Below are positions 9,404-19,245 of a DNA stretch of 64,000 nt, one piece after another (the first letter of the stretch is position 1; each line of letters starts with the position of its first letter). A program made the translations under genes and the position numbers. The stretch is from Nitrospina sp. (GTDB lineage Bacteria > Nitrospinota > Nitrospinia > Nitrospinales > VA-1): the NCBI GenBank assembly GCA_018673915.1, contig JABHBK010000062.1, positions 1 to 64,000 of the forward strand, given 5' to 3'. The notes below the pieces were generated by a model. That model was not told where the DNA came from and made no database searches. It saw nothing but the letters and a program-made list of their open reading frames with translations.

Positions 9404-10324
9404 TTAAACGTTAACATACCCCATTACTATGATCTTAAGATATTTTCCTGAGGGTATGTTCGACGTATTCCAATTTACTGTAGCTCCACTAACGGAGTCT
9501 GCAAGGGCCAAACTCAATCGAAATTTTGAAGCTCCCCCATTTATGCTTTCAGACGAAGCACCGGTAAGAACCGCCAGATTATTGCCTGTGGTGTCTTGAA
9601 TCAAGATAGGAATTAAAAACGCCCCCGTACTGCCAGCATCCTGGGTAACATCGAAATCGAACATTAGATTTGTTGGAACGGCGGGTCGAATCCCGACTCC
9701 ATTAACAAAGTCAACAGAAGAACTGAGAGTAGGGGTATTTCCAAAAGTTCCGGATAAACCTGAAATCCCAGAAGTAAAGCCATCAGTTCCTGGACTTCCT
9801 GACGTTTTACGTAAATTTTGAACTCGGTGCTTAATAGTTCCGCCATCGTTTTTAACTTCCAAAACAAAGACTATCTGCCGCAAACCTTTCCACTCATAGT
9901 CGGTTGCGTTGAGTGTTGTAAAATCTCCAGTACTGGCAGTGGTGTCTCCTATAGGGCCGGGAGCAGAAAAGTCTGTACCATCGTCCCACTTTATACCGTT
10001 AGCGGTAGTGAGGTCGACCACCAGCACCTGACCATTAGTCCCGACAGCCAACGTCTTATCGTCACCTCCATCGTTGGTCAAAAGATCGCCTTGGTTCACC
10101 AGTTTATCTTTGGCAGAGATGGTCAGTTTTTGATCCCCGGTCGGAACCAGGTTATCAACATTGATCCCCGCCCCTCCCACTAGCTTGGCATCAAGCTTTC
10201 CCGATGTGGTATCGGTGGCGGAGACACGCAAGGTCTCATCCGATGTGTTTTCCGCCCCGGCTAATGACCCCCAAGCCAGAAATGCAGTGAATAGTAACAG
10301 CGCTAATGATATTGGCTTCTTCAT
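9404..10324 (-). CDS. Secreted protein with tail-fibre-like motif, function unknown
   Basis: The protein has 306 residues with a clear Sec signal peptide (MKKPISLALLLFTAFLAWGS..., cleavage probably after AGA near residue 24). The mature part is rich in Gly, Thr, Asp and Asn and predicted beta. The segment GPIGDTTASTGDFTTLNATD (about 122-141) matches the PIG-x-TTP-x-x-G-x-FTTL motif common in phage tail fibres and related surface fibre proteins (established motif, applied here by inspection). GAGGAGG lies 9 nt before the ATG, and a strong terminator follows, so it is a monocistronic, well-expressed exported protein. No enzyme motif is seen. A surface or structural role is inference. Confidence 0.85.
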   Translation of the reverse strand: MKKPISLALLLFTAFLAWGSLAGAENTSDETLRVSATDTTSGKLDAKLVGGAGINVDNLVPTGDQKLTISAKDKLVNQGDLLTNDGGDDKTLAVGTNGQVLVVDLTTANGIKWDDGTDFSAPGPIGDTTASTGDFTTLNATDYEWKGLRQIVFVLEVKNDGGTIKHRVQNLRKTSGSPGTDGFTSGISGLSGTFGNTPTLSSSVDFVNGVGIRPAVPTNLMFDFDVTQDAGSTGAFLIPILIQDTTGNNLAVLTGASSESINGGASKFRLSLALADSVSGATVNWNTSNIPSGKYLKIIVMGYVNV

Positions 10325-10455
10325 AGTTCCATACCTCCTCGTGAGAGTATAAATTTTTTAACAATCCCTCACTTTTTCGGTTCGGAACTCCATAACTTTA
10401 GCCTACTCAGAATAATTAATAAATTAGCCTAATAAGTACTGATTTTTCAAAATCT

Positions 10456-10484
10456 TTTAAAATAAAATTTTTTTACGATATAAT
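10456..10484 (+). promoter_or_regulatory. Candidate promoter of the 10535 gene
   Basis: A perfect TATAAT at 10479-10484 lies in a very AT-rich stretch, with TTTAAA 17 nt upstream as a weak -35 box. It is 50 nt before the ATG at 10535. Confidence 0.45.
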
Positions 10485-10534
10485 AATTTCTTAAGCTAAA
10501 TAAAAACTATGTTTTAACGAGGCGGGACAACGTT

Positions 10535-10876
10535 ATGAAGATGCATCATCTGGATAAGGAAAAGGTCGAGGCGGTCATGCTAAAGGTGAAGGAAGTGGTC
10601 GATTCGGGGCAATACCCTCCTGAACTGATTGAAGAAATTTTCAAGCTCTCGGAAGTGGATGGAGAAAAGTTTCTGGAAAGCAAAGCCCATCCCGTCCAGA
10701 AAGAAAAGGTAAACTTTGAAATTGATCCTGAAAAAGGTGTACGGTTCTTTGATCCGTTCAACTTTTTCACCCGGGGAATTTATAAAGATATGGATGGTTT
10801 AACTGTTTGGACGGCGGACAACCTTAAAGAGCCCTGGGAGTATGAAGACAAGGCAGAGCCCGAAGCACCCGTTTAG
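10535..10876 (+). CDS. Hypothetical protein, 113 aa
   Basis: Family not recognised. The protein is small, soluble and strongly acidic, with no signal peptide or membrane segment. The N-terminal half is predicted helical (residues 5-50); the second half contains a FDPFNFFTRGIY stretch and an acidic Pro-rich tail. The gene is believable because a GAGGCGGGA ribosome binding site precedes the ATG, a promoter-like TATAAT lies upstream and a strong bidirectional terminator follows. Confidence 0.75.
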   Translation: MKMHHLDKEKVEAVMLKVKEVVDSGQYPPELIEEIFKLSEVDGEKFLESKAHPVQKEKVNFEIDPEKGVRFFDPFNFFTRGIYKDMDGLTVWTADNLKEPWEYEDKAEPEAPV

Positions 10877-10936
10877 TTTTGACTATCCATTGATGAACCA
10901 AAACTATCACGCCTGAGTCAGCCACAACAATCCAAT

Positions 10937-10973
10937 AAAAAAGCCCCGCGCCTTTTGGGCACGGGGCTTTTTT
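10937..10973. terminator. Bidirectional terminator between 10535 gene and tatA
   Basis: The near-perfect hairpin AAAAAAGCCCCG / CGGGGCTTTTTT has A and T tracts on both sides and can stop transcription from either convergent gene. Confidence 0.92.
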
Positions 10974-10987
10974 ATTTCCTTATATAT

Positions 10988-11359
10988 TCAGCCTTTTTCC
11001 TGATCCTTGCTGAAGTCGTAAGAACCTTTTCTCGGAAGTGAAGCGGTAAACATATCTGCTTCATCTTTCATGGCTTTATCTTTAGCTTCGCCTTCTTCCT
11101 CGGCCTTCTTACGAATCGCGGCTTCTTTTTCTTCTTCGGTCATATCTTCTTCGGCTTTGCCTTCTTCAATAGCGCCCTGTTGGCCTTCTTCAACGCTGGC
11201 TACTTCTTCATCACCTTCCTGCGCTTCTTTCATAGAAGATTTGAAGTTTTTGATACTGCGCCCAAAAGCACTGCCGATTTCGGGAAGTTTTCCCGCCCCA
11301 AAAATAATCATAATGATGATCAGGATGACCATCAACTCAGGAAAACCAATTCCCATCAT
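10988..11359 (-). CDS. tatA: Sec-independent translocase protein TatA/TatB family
   Basis: Pore-forming subunit of the twin-arginine export pathway for folded proteins. The 123-residue protein starts with a short periplasmic end and one membrane helix ([18 protein letters not shown]), then the hinge [15 protein letters not shown] and an amphipathic helix, exactly the TatA layout. The C-terminal half is a highly charged Glu/Lys tail, longer than in E. coli TatA. GGGAGG lies upstream of the ATG. TatA and TatB are hard to separate by sequence; [10 protein letters not shown] favours TatA. tatC is not in the window. Confidence 0.92.
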   Translation of the reverse strand: MMGIGFPELMVILIIIMIIFGAGKLPEIGSAFGRSIKNFKSSMKEAQEGDEEVASVEEGQQGAIEEGKAEEDMTEEEKEAAIRKKAEEEGEAKDKAMKDEADMFTASLPRKGSYDFSKDQEKG

Positions 11360-11501
11360 AATTCAAACCCTCCCAGTATTTGATAATTAGCCCTAAATCA
11401 GGCCTTCCAACACCTGCATATTGATCGAAGATACTCAGTTTATCCTTTTTACAAAAGCAATTACAAGGGGAAAGGTGCCAATCCGTTAAAAATCGAAGGG
11501 T

Positions 11502-12167
11502 TCATCCTTCACGGAGGGATTTTATCGCCTTTTTATAGTCTTTCGAGTTAAAAATCGCCGATCCGGCAACCAAAACACTGGCCCCAGCTTCTTTGATGTT
11601 CCCAACATTCTCAGAATTGATTCCTCCATCGACTTCAAGCGCAATAGGATGTTCGTAATGAGACATGACTTCAGCTAAATTCTCAATTTTATCCAGCATA
11701 GAAGGAATAAACTTCTGCCCACCAAACCCAGGGTTCACTGACATCAGTAAAACCATATCAATCTCGTGCAATATTTCTTCCAGCGAAGAAAGCGGCGTTG
11801 CTGGATTCAGCACCACTCCCGCCAATTTATCATGGTCTTTGATTAGCTGAATGGTACGATTTAAATGTGTACAAGCCTCAACATGAACGGTGATGATGTC
11901 TGAGCCAGCAGATATAAATTCGCCAATGTAGCGGTCGGCATTTTCAATCATCAAATGCACATCTAACGGAAGTTCAGTCACTTTTCGGACCGCCTCTACT
12001 ACTGCCGGACCAATGGTGATATTGGGGACAAAGTGTCCATCCATAACATCTACATGAATCCAATCTGCCCCCGCCTGTTCTACTGCCTTAACCTCATCCC
12101 CCAAACGGGAAAAATCCGCCGATAGGATGGAGGGGGCAATGATTACACCGTCTTCCTTCTGCGCCAT
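11502..12167 (-). CDS. rpe: Ribulose-phosphate 3-epimerase
   Basis: Interconverts ribulose 5-phosphate and xylulose 5-phosphate in the pentose phosphate and Calvin pathways. The TIM-barrel motifs are all present: IAPSILSADFSRLG at the N terminus, HVDVMDGHFVPNITIG with the metal-binding His and Asp, DVHLMI, SVNPGFGGQKFI, LEVDGGI, and the phosphate loop VAGSAIF. I start it at the ATG at 12167 (221 aa) because GGAGG lies 6 nt upstream; an in-frame ATG two codons earlier sits directly on that site, and a longer reading frame to 12206 is less likely. Confidence 0.95.
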   Translation of the reverse strand: MAQKEDGVIIAPSILSADFSRLGDEVKAVEQAGADWIHVDVMDGHFVPNITIGPAVVEAVRKVTELPLDVHLMIENADRYIGEFISAGSDIITVHVEACTHLNRTIQLIKDHDKLAGVVLNPATPLSSLEEILHEIDMVLLMSVNPGFGGQKFIPSMLDKIENLAEVMSHYEHPIALEVDGGINSENVGNIKEAGASVLVAGSAIFNSKDYKKAIKSLREG

Positions 12168-12334
12168 GGACATCCTCCATACAGAAAATAAATTGACCCG
12201 AAGCATAGCATAAGCTGAAATATCCTTCCATTTTTATAAGCAGAGGACCGCCGCCGATATTTTTCCAAAGTCTCTGGCACTCTAGGGCTACATTCTTTAT
12301 AATGATTGGTTTTATATCCTAAAACTATAAACCC

Positions 12335-14089
12335 ATGCAGATCGCCCTCGAAAATCTCCGTAAGAGGATCAAAACCCTCTTGATGCAGGACCACAATATG
12401 CTACTGCTGGCAGCAGTAATTGGGTTTCTGGCTGGGCTTGCCTCAACCCTGTTTCGTTGGCTGATTGGATTCTTTGGAGTAGTTTTTTCTCCAGAAGGAC
12501 TATCATGGATCGGAATAACCGGTACAACGATTCCTTTCCTGTTACCCCTTATGCCCATGGCAGGCGGAGTTATAACAGGCATCATCTGCCATTTTTTCCC
12601 CGATGCCGTAAAAGAAAACGGAGTGCATCGAGTCATGCACGCGGTCGCTTTGAAAGCGGGAAAGATTCGTAAACGCACCCTGCTAACTTGTTCCACCACA
12701 TCAGCACTGACCATTGGGTCTGGCGGTTCAGCAGGACGGGAAGGCCCAACCGTACAAATCGGTTCAGCGGTTGGATCGGCTCTCGGGAACATGTTTCATC
12801 TTTCCCATGAGAGGGTCCAGGTTTTAGTTGGCTGTGGGGCGGCGGCAGGAATTGCGGCATCTTTCAATGCTCCTTTAGCCGGGGTATTGTTCGCCCTGGA
12901 GATCATTCTCACAGATTTCACAATCCATACGTTCAGCCCTATCGTGGTCGCCTCAGTCATCGGTACGGCCACCGGCCGGGCCATGGAGGGCAACGATATC
13001 ACGTTTCACGTTCCCGTTCATGAATTGGTCAGCTATTCAGAGATTGGTTTTTATTTAGTCCTTGGGCTTCTATGCGGATTGGTTTCAAAGTTATTCACCT
13101 CCGTCTATTTTAAAATGCATGAAATTTTTGATAAGAAGATTAAAATCCCAAAACCCCTTAAACCTGCTCTTGGAGGTTTGATTGTTGGTTTCATCTCTAT
13201 AGCTTTTCCTGCAGTCCTGGGAAATGGATATGATTTTATGGAAAAAGCATTAGCGGGGGAACTAATTTGGTGGCTGGCATTCGCGCTAATCTTTTTGAAA
13301 ATATTTAGCACGTCCGTAACTCTTGGTTCTGGAGGATTGGGAGGAGTTTTTGCGCCTTCTCTGTTTATCGGAGCCATGCTGGGTTCTGCCTATGGAACTC
13401 TTGTGCATGCCATCAATCCTGGCTTTACAGCATCCCCAGAGACTTATGCGCTAGTAGGCATGGGAGCAGTGGCGGGAGCCGTCATGCAAGCTCCATTGAC
13501 CAATATTCTGATGCTGTTCGAGTTGACCAATGATTACACCATAATTTTACCGATCATGATCACCTGCATCGTTTCGACCTACACCTTTAGGGCTTTCGAC
13601 AAAAACTCAATTTATATTCAGAAACTGTTGAAGGAAGGAACTAACATCCAACACGGCCGCGAGGTTTCCATTCTCAATGCCATAAAAGTAAATGATGTTT
13701 TAAGTCAGGATGTCACGATGATTCCCGAAGGTATGCCATTCCGGAAAATCCTGGAAACAGTATCTTATTCCAAAAATTTTTATTTTCCCGTGGTAAATGG
13801 CGAAGGAGAAATGTCGGGTATATTATCTTTCCACATGATTCGGGAAATGATTTTTGAAGAAGACCTTGGTGATCTGGTGGTCGCCAACGATTTAAAAGTT
13901 CCAACAGTAATGACCCTAACACCTGAAAACAACCTCAATGAGGCCATGGAATTGTTTGCCAAGCTTGATGTGGAACAGCTTCCCGTAGTCCGTCCCAATG
14001 AGCCCAAACGAGTGATCGGAATGGTCAACCGAGGTGAAGTGGTCGCCACTTACAATCGCGAAGTACTAGTCTCCGGATTCGACCGGTAG
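12335..14089 (+). CDS. ClC family chloride transporter with C-terminal CBS domains
   Basis: Inner-membrane chloride channel or chloride/proton exchanger. The 584-residue protein has a ClC core (about 20-440) and a CBS pair (about 445-580). The anion-site motifs GSGGSAGREGPTVQIG (with the gating Glu) and GLGGVFAPSLFIGAMLG are intact. The position of the internal proton glutamate (second E of LFxxEE in E. coli) reads LFALEIIL, so it is Ile here. The GSGIP serine motif is replaced by KENGVHRV, as often in CBS-containing bacterial members. apbE follows 7 nt later and may be co-transcribed. Confidence 0.93.
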   Translation: MQIALENLRKRIKTLLMQDHNMLLLAAVIGFLAGLASTLFRWLIGFFGVVFSPEGLSWIGITGTTIPFLLPLMPMAGGVITGIICHFFPDAVKENGVHRVMHAVALKAGKIRKRTLLTCSTTSALTIGSGGSAGREGPTVQIGSAVGSALGNMFHLSHERVQVLVGCGAAAGIAASFNAPLAGVLFALEIILTDFTIHTFSPIVVASVIGTATGRAMEGNDITFHVPVHELVSYSEIGFYLVLGLLCGLVSKLFTSVYFKMHEIFDKKIKIPKPLKPALGGLIVGFISIAFPAVLGNGYDFMEKALAGELIWWLAFALIFLKIFSTSVTLGSGGLGGVFAPSLFIGAMLGSAYGTLVHAINPGFTASPETYALVGMGAVAGAVMQAPLTNILMLFELTNDYTIILPIMITCIVSTYTFRAFDKNSIYIQKLLKEGTNIQHGREVSILNAIKVNDVLSQDVTMIPEGMPFRKILETVSYSKNFYFPVVNGEGEMSGILSFHMIREMIFEEDLGDLVVANDLKVPTVMTLTPENNLNEAMELFAKLDVEQLPVVRPNEPKRVIGMVNRGEVVATYNREVLVSGFDR

Positions 14090-14096
14090 ATAACCG

Positions 14097-15134
14097 ATGT
14101 CCCGCTCTCACCATTTCCAAATTTCTCTAACTTTCTTACTCTGTTTGGGAATCCTCACCAGTTGCAGCAACCCTGAATCCTCTGTCCACAGAAGGTCCCA
14201 GTTTTTGATGGGCACCCTTGTCAATATTTCCATTTACGAAAAAGATAAAAATCTCGCGCAACAGGTTATTAAGAAAGCCTTCAACGAAATTGAACGAATG
14301 GAAAGATTGATGAGTACTCATATCCCCAATTCCGAGGTTTCAAAAATTAATGCATCTGCGGGCCTCCGGCCTGTTCCTGTATCGCCGGAAGTTTTGGAAG
14401 TTATCAGCCGAGCTCTCTATTGGGCTGAAAAATCCAATGGCGCTCTGGATGTGAGCCTAGGGCCAGTCCAGGAATTGTGGGAGTTCGATGGCGACCAACC
14501 TTCCCTGCCGGATAAAATTTCCCTTGAGCAGGAACTATCCAAAGTGGATTACAGAAAAATCCAGATCAAAAATGAGACAGTCTATTTAAAGGAAAAGGGA
14601 ATGCGTCTGCATCTCGGTGCAATCGCCAAAGGATATGCCGTGGACCGGGCAGTAAACATATTAAAAGAGTCAAATATCCATCATGCCCTCATCAATGCAG
14701 GAGGAGACCTGAAAACCTTGGGCAAGAGACCCGATCAAACAGCATGGAAAATTGGACTACAACACCCCAGAAAACCAGAGTTGATCCTGGCATCCTTTTC
14801 TCTTAGTGAAAAAGCGGTCGCAACCTCCGGTGACTACCAGAAATATTTCGATCATGAAGGAACCCGGTACCACCATATATTGAATCCGAAAACCGGCTAC
14901 CCAGTCCTTGGCGCAATGTCTGCCACAGTAATAACCAAAACCGTAATGGATGCAGATGCGCTATCGACAGCCCTGTTTGTTATGGGTGCAAAAAAAGGGT
15001 TAGCTTTCATCGACTCCCTAAAAGATACGGAAGGTCTCATTGTCGATCAAGACAGATCCCCTTACCTATCCGAAAGAATGGGGGAATTAGAGAATTTCTC
15101 CCTCGAAAAATTTAAAGAGAACCTCAGCCATTAA
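14097..15134 (+). CDS. apbE: FAD:protein FMN transferase, lipoprotein
   Basis: Attaches FMN covalently to threonine of periplasmic redox proteins such as Rnf/Nqr subunits. The protein has 345 residues and a lipoprotein signal ending ILTSC with Cys23. Family motifs visible: FLMGTLVNISIYE, GAIAKGYAVDRAV, INAGGDLKTLG, VATSGDYQKYF with HHILNPKTGYP, and the metal-binding signature VMDADALSTALFVMG. Its 3' end overlaps the convergent SGNH gene by 48 bases. No Rnf or Nqr target genes are in the window. Confidence 0.95.
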   Translation: MSRSHHFQISLTFLLCLGILTSCSNPESSVHRRSQFLMGTLVNISIYEKDKNLAQQVIKKAFNEIERMERLMSTHIPNSEVSKINASAGLRPVPVSPEVLEVISRALYWAEKSNGALDVSLGPVQELWEFDGDQPSLPDKISLEQELSKVDYRKIQIKNETVYLKEKGMRLHLGAIAKGYAVDRAVNILKESNIHHALINAGGDLKTLGKRPDQTAWKIGLQHPRKPELILASFSLSEKAVATSGDYQKYFDHEGTRYHHILNPKTGYPVLGAMSATVITKTVMDADALSTALFVMGAKKGLAFIDSLKDTEGLIVDQDRSPYLSERMGELENFSLEKFKENLSH

Positions 15135-16256
15135 ACCATGTCCGATTTCATTTGGGTGGCAACGATCCGGAAACAAAAAGACCAGCATGGGGTCATTTTT
15201 CATTTCCTCCCCATATGCTTCGAAGTAAGTCACCAATTGATCGGAAAAGCGATCGTGCACAGTAGGTAAAAAAGGTTCCAATGCTGAAGGGAAATTAAAG
15301 AATGGAGTTTTTTTATCTCCTGCGGTTTGCCTTGCTGCCTCCTGGTATTCTGCAAAATTACAGACACTGACCCAAACTGGTTTGGCCCCCTTATTCCGAA
15401 CCTGTTCTATCAAGTTTTCAAAATTTTCGCGGTACTGCTGAACAGGAACTCTCCGGCCAATCTCATTCTTTTGAGTAAGGGAAGGTTCAGGCAAACCGAC
15501 CAATAAAGTTCTCAGCCATCTAAAAAGCAAAACATGTCTCATGTTCCAGCTAATTCTCCCAACCAGAGAGTTTCGCGATTCAAATTGACGTGAATCTGTT
15601 TGATGTGAAAGAGAGGAATCATTTAACCCAAAAGAAAGAATGACCCAATCATCTTTTTTCACCTCCCCCAATTCCTGCCACAGCAATTTTCCCTGGAAAG
15701 AAGAAAAACCAGGTTGAGACAGGTTCCGTAATTTAAAACGAGCGGAAGAATTTACGGCATTCAATTTTTCAACAAGTAAAGATGGGTAGGTTTTTTCGTA
15801 ATTGACTCCCCAGCCAAAACTGCTGGAGTCGCCCAGAACATAGAGGGTTCTTCCTAGAGCTTCTGTTGTAACTTGATTTTCTGAAGGAACACGAAACCCT
15901 GAAGTATCAGAAATAATTGTCCAGGGAGGAAGTTTGTCCACCACAAAGGCGGAGGAATAATTTCGGACCGTTTTTGAGACATTTGGTTTGAGCCGGTAAC
16001 CATAACGCAAATCAGATTGGTATGCATAGACGTCCTCATTCACAAATCCCTGCTGCGCGACAAACCTCTGGTATTTTTCTAATACCGCAGAGTCCAGTTC
16101 TTCCATCCAAGAAGGGATTGCATAGGCCTTATAATTAAATACCGGTTCATATCCAGCAAACCTGAGGATCGCCTCGACAAACCCGAAAAAGAAAAATATA
16201 ACGCCCACAGAGAACAAAAAAGAACGAATAGTTTTTATTCTTATTCGCGAAGCCAC
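15087..16256 (-). CDS. Membrane-anchored SGNH/GDSL hydrolase-like protein
   Basis: The protein has 389 residues with one N-terminal membrane helix (about 11-28) and an exported domain. The SGNH fold is indicated by LYVLGDSSSFGWGV (block I with the nucleophile Ser), SFGLNDSS (block III Asn), and DRCHPNEIGH (Asp-x-x-His block V). Such proteins are typically acyl esterases or acetyl transferase-like enzymes acting on polysaccharides; the substrate cannot be told. It sits downstream of copA on the minus strand (16-nt gap) and overlaps apbE tail to tail. Confidence 0.85.
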   Translation of the reverse strand: MASRIRIKTIRSFLFSVGVIFFFFGFVEAILRFAGYEPVFNYKAYAIPSWMEELDSAVLEKYQRFVAQQGFVNEDVYAYQSDLRYGYRLKPNVSKTVRNYSSAFVVDKLPPWTIISDTSGFRVPSENQVTTEALGRTLYVLGDSSSFGWGVNYEKTYPSLLVEKLNAVNSSARFKLRNLSQPGFSSFQGKLLWQELGEVKKDDWVILSFGLNDSSLSHQTDSRQFESRNSLVGRISWNMRHVLLFRWLRTLLVGLPEPSLTQKNEIGRRVPVQQYRENFENLIEQVRNKGAKPVWVSVCNFAEYQEAARQTAGDKKTPFFNFPSALEPFLPTVHDRFSDQLVTYFEAYGEEMKNDPMLVFLFPDRCHPNEIGHGLMAEVLFKFFEGEIL

Positions 16257-16272
16257 AAACCACCTGTATAAA

Positions 16273-18747
16273 CTAAATTTTAGAAGGAGAAAATCGTTTT
16301 AGCAAAAGGGAATTCCCAACCACCGAAACAGAGCTCAAAGACATTGCCACAGCGGCAAACACAGGTTTCAGAAGGACACCATAAAAAGGATACAAAAGTC
16401 CCGCCGCGATGGGAATTCCCATCACATTATAAAAGAAAGCCCAGAAAAGATTCTGCCTGATTTTCTCAAGAGTTTTCTTGCTCAATTCAATAGCATGAGG
16501 GACAGCTTGAAGATCTGAGGTGACCAGAGTAATGTCTGAAGCCTCCATCGCGACATCCGTACCGCTCCCTAAAGCAATGCCTACTGTGGACTCAGCCAAC
16601 GCTGGAGCGTCATTGATTCCATCGCCCACCATCGCAACTTTTCGTCCCTGCTCCATCAGTTTTCTGATTACATCTCTTTTTTCAGAAGGCAGGACTTCCG
16701 AAATAACATCTTCAATATCCAGTTTTTGAGCGACAGCTAGCGCGGTTTTCTGGTTATCCCCTGTTACCATCATTACTTTCAATCCCATCATTTTAAGACG
16801 GTGAACGGTTTTCTTGGCATTGGGTTTTACCGCATCGGTGGTGGTGATGATGCCTTCAATATTTCCATTGAGACTTAAAATCATGGGAGTTTTCCCCTGT
16901 GCAGTCAGCTTTTCCAAATCACCCATTACTAAAGAAAAATCAATTTTCCTTTCTTTCATTAATTTCATGTTGCCGAGTAAGACATTTTTACCCTCAGTTT
17001 TTCCCTGCACTCCGAAACCCGGCAAAGCTTCAAAATCAGAAAGTGTTTCGAATTTGAGCCGGTGTTTTTTCACCTCTGAAACTACCGCTTGGGCTAAAGG
17101 ATGTTCCGAATATTTTTCCAGAGAACCCGCTAACACTAATAAATGGTCAGCATCTAAAACCGCTCCAGGAGATAGAAGCACATCGGCCACCTCTGGTTTG
17201 CCGGTGGTCAGGGTTCCCGTTTTATCAAAGACAATGGTATCCAATTTTTCAGCTTGCTCCAAAGCCTCACCCCCCTTAATAAGAATACCCATCTCCGCAC
17301 CTTTTCCAGTTCCGACCATAATCGCTGTAGGAGTGGCAAGACCCAACGCACACGGGCAGGCAATGATCATGACTGAAATAAATACCATCAAGGCGAAGAG
17401 AAATGGGGTAGTCGGCAAGGGGCCAAAATATTCTCCAAAACCCCACCAAAACCCAAAAGCCAGTAGGGCCAAACCTATCACCGCTGGAACAAAAACCCCG
17501 GAAATCTTATCCGCAAGCCTTTGCACAGGTGCTTTCGACCCCTGCGCCTGCTCCACCAACTGAATGATCTGCGCTAACAGAGTATCTTTACCCATGCGGG
17601 TAACCTGCATTTTAAAAAAACCAGTTTTATTGAGGCTAGCACCCACTACTTCATCTCCGTCATTTTTTTCTACCGGAACACTTTCACCCGTCAACATCGA
17701 TTCATCGATTGTAGATTGCCCCTTAATCAGGATTCCATCTACAGGAATTTTTTCCCCAGGCCGGACAAGAACGATATCTCCCACTACCAAATCTTCCACA
17801 CTTATTTCAAGTTCTTTACCCTCTCGTTCAACATGGGCAGTTTTAGGTTGTAGTCTCATCAACTTTTTAATCGCAGAAGAAGCACTGTGCTTGGCGCGTG
17901 CCTCCATCCAACGTCCCAGCAGGACCAGCGTAATGATCATCACCGAAGTATCGTAATAGACTTCTGAAGAGACCAACCAGTCAGGAAAAAAGGTGGCACA
18001 AATACTATAAAAATAGGCCGACGATGTACCCACGGCAATAAGGGTGTTCATGTCTGCATAACCATGACGAAAACCATTGAATGCTCCCCGGTAAAATTGC
18101 CCACCACAATAAAACTGCACCGGAGTTGCCAAAATAAATAAAAGAAAATTCAGCGTATTCAATTCAAAATTAAATAGCGACTCTCCCTTCATCGAAAGGA
18201 TCATGACAGCCAGGCTTATAACACCACTGAGAATTAGTTTTAACTTAAGCTGGGCCAGATATTTGGTATGACGTTCTTCATCTTCCTGCATTGAATCGCT
18301 TTCAGATTTTTCAGGCAAAAGACGATAACCGGCTTGGTCCAGAGCCAATCTCAAGTCTTCAAAATCTACCAGAGCCGGGATGTAATCGATCAACACCTGC
18401 TCGGTAGCCAGGTTCACCTCGACTTTATGAACACCGTCCAGCGATGCCAGTTTTTTCTCAACCCGGGAGACACACGAGGCACAAGTCATACCTTCAACAG
18501 AAAAGGTTTTTCTTTGTCCGGGAACTTCAAAGCCCAGTTTTCCGATAGCGCTGGGGAATTGACTTGCAGATATCTTTTGAGGGTCAAATTCAATGGAGGC
18601 AACTTCTGCGGCTAAGTTAACATGGACGGAATTCACCCCTTCCAGTTCGCCAACCTTTTTTTCGATCCGGGCCGAACAACTGGCACAAGTCATCCCTTTG
18701 ACAGGGAGTGTGATATTGGTTTTGTTTTTGGAATTTTGATCCGTCAT
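16273..18747 (-). CDS. copA: Copper-translocating P1B-type ATPase
   Basis: Exports Cu(I) from the cytoplasm with ATP. The 824-residue protein has two N-terminal heavy-metal domains with GMTCASC (Cys21/24 and Cys89/92), eight membrane helices with the CPC metal site ([13 protein letters not shown], around residue 463), the phosphorylated Asp in DKTGTLT (around 507), the HP dipeptide in SEHPLAQAV and the hinge [10 protein letters not shown]. The metal-site and helix signatures (YN in helix 7, MxxSS in helix 8) fit Cu(I). No copper regulator or chaperone gene is adjacent. Confidence 0.96.
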   Translation of the reverse strand: MTDQNSKNKTNITLPVKGMTCASCSARIEKKVGELEGVNSVHVNLAAEVASIEFDPQKISASQFPSAIGKLGFEVPGQRKTFSVEGMTCASCVSRVEKKLASLDGVHKVEVNLATEQVLIDYIPALVDFEDLRLALDQAGYRLLPEKSESDSMQEDEERHTKYLAQLKLKLILSGVISLAVMILSMKGESLFNFELNTLNFLLFILATPVQFYCGGQFYRGAFNGFRHGYADMNTLIAVGTSSAYFYSICATFFPDWLVSSEVYYDTSVMIITLVLLGRWMEARAKHSASSAIKKLMRLQPKTAHVEREGKELEISVEDLVVGDIVLVRPGEKIPVDGILIKGQSTIDESMLTGESVPVEKNDGDEVVGASLNKTGFFKMQVTRMGKDTLLAQIIQLVEQAQGSKAPVQRLADKISGVFVPAVIGLALLAFGFWWGFGEYFGPLPTTPFLFALMVFISVMIIACPCALGLATPTAIMVGTGKGAEMGILIKGGEALEQAEKLDTIVFDKTGTLTTGKPEVADVLLSPGAVLDADHLLVLAGSLEKYSEHPLAQAVVSEVKKHRLKFETLSDFEALPGFGVQGKTEGKNVLLGNMKLMKERKIDFSLVMGDLEKLTAQGKTPMILSLNGNIEGIITTTDAVKPNAKKTVHRLKMMGLKVMMVTGDNQKTALAVAQKLDIEDVISEVLPSEKRDVIRKLMEQGRKVAMVGDGINDAPALAESTVGIALGSGTDVAMEASDITLVTSDLQAVPHAIELSKKTLEKIRQNLFWAFFYNVMGIPIAAGLLYPFYGVLLKPVFAAVAMSLSSVSVVGNSLLLKRFSPSKI

Positions 18748-18849
18748 AGTGAACTCAGGTTTATATACAACACTATATCAGGATACACATTTTTAGAGAA
18801 TGAACTCAACAACTACCGTCGGAAATTTAACTAAAAAAAAGGGGATGTT

Positions 18850-19245
18850 TTATTTGCTGCTAAACAGTGTTTTTAGGGTAACAGCGCCATAACCGATGAG
18901 TAGGAGGGCAATCAGTCCGCTGGAAAAGGAATTTTGGCTCATGGCAGTTGTGAACACAAAAATACCTACTCCACTTAAAACCACTCCCAGGACAAAGAAA
19001 CCAAAGGAACGGTAGACGGGGGTTTTACTTTCCAGATTGTCACGCTTTTGCTTGAGTTGCCACCGCCAGCGAAGGACATAATAAGTCTGACGGATCCAGT
19101 TGAACAATCCGTTATCTTCAACCAAGCTGGTCCGGCAATACATGCATTGGGCATCTGTCTTGCGATTGGGAAAACCGCAATTGAGGCACAATTTGCTGTC
19201 CTGATCCTGGTTTAAAGTAGCCGGTTCTTTTTTAGGCTTATCCAT
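18850..19245 (-). CDS. Hypothetical membrane protein with zinc-ribbon
   Basis: The protein has 131 residues. The N-terminal CLNCGFPNRKTDAQCMYC is a CxxC...CxxC zinc ribbon (residues ~20-37) typical of small prokaryotic scaffold or sensor proteins. Two membrane helices follow (about 84-104 and 111-125). The middle carries a Trp/Arg-rich amphipathic stretch. Function unknown. It is co-directional with copA but separated by about 100 nt, so a shared role is not shown. Confidence 0.75.
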   Translation of the reverse strand: MDKPKKEPATLNQDQDSKLCLNCGFPNRKTDAQCMYCRTSLVEDNGLFNWIRQTYYVLRWRWQLKQKRDNLESKTPVYRSFGFFVLGVVLSGVGIFVFTTAMSQNSFSSGLIALLLIGYGAVTLKTLFSSK

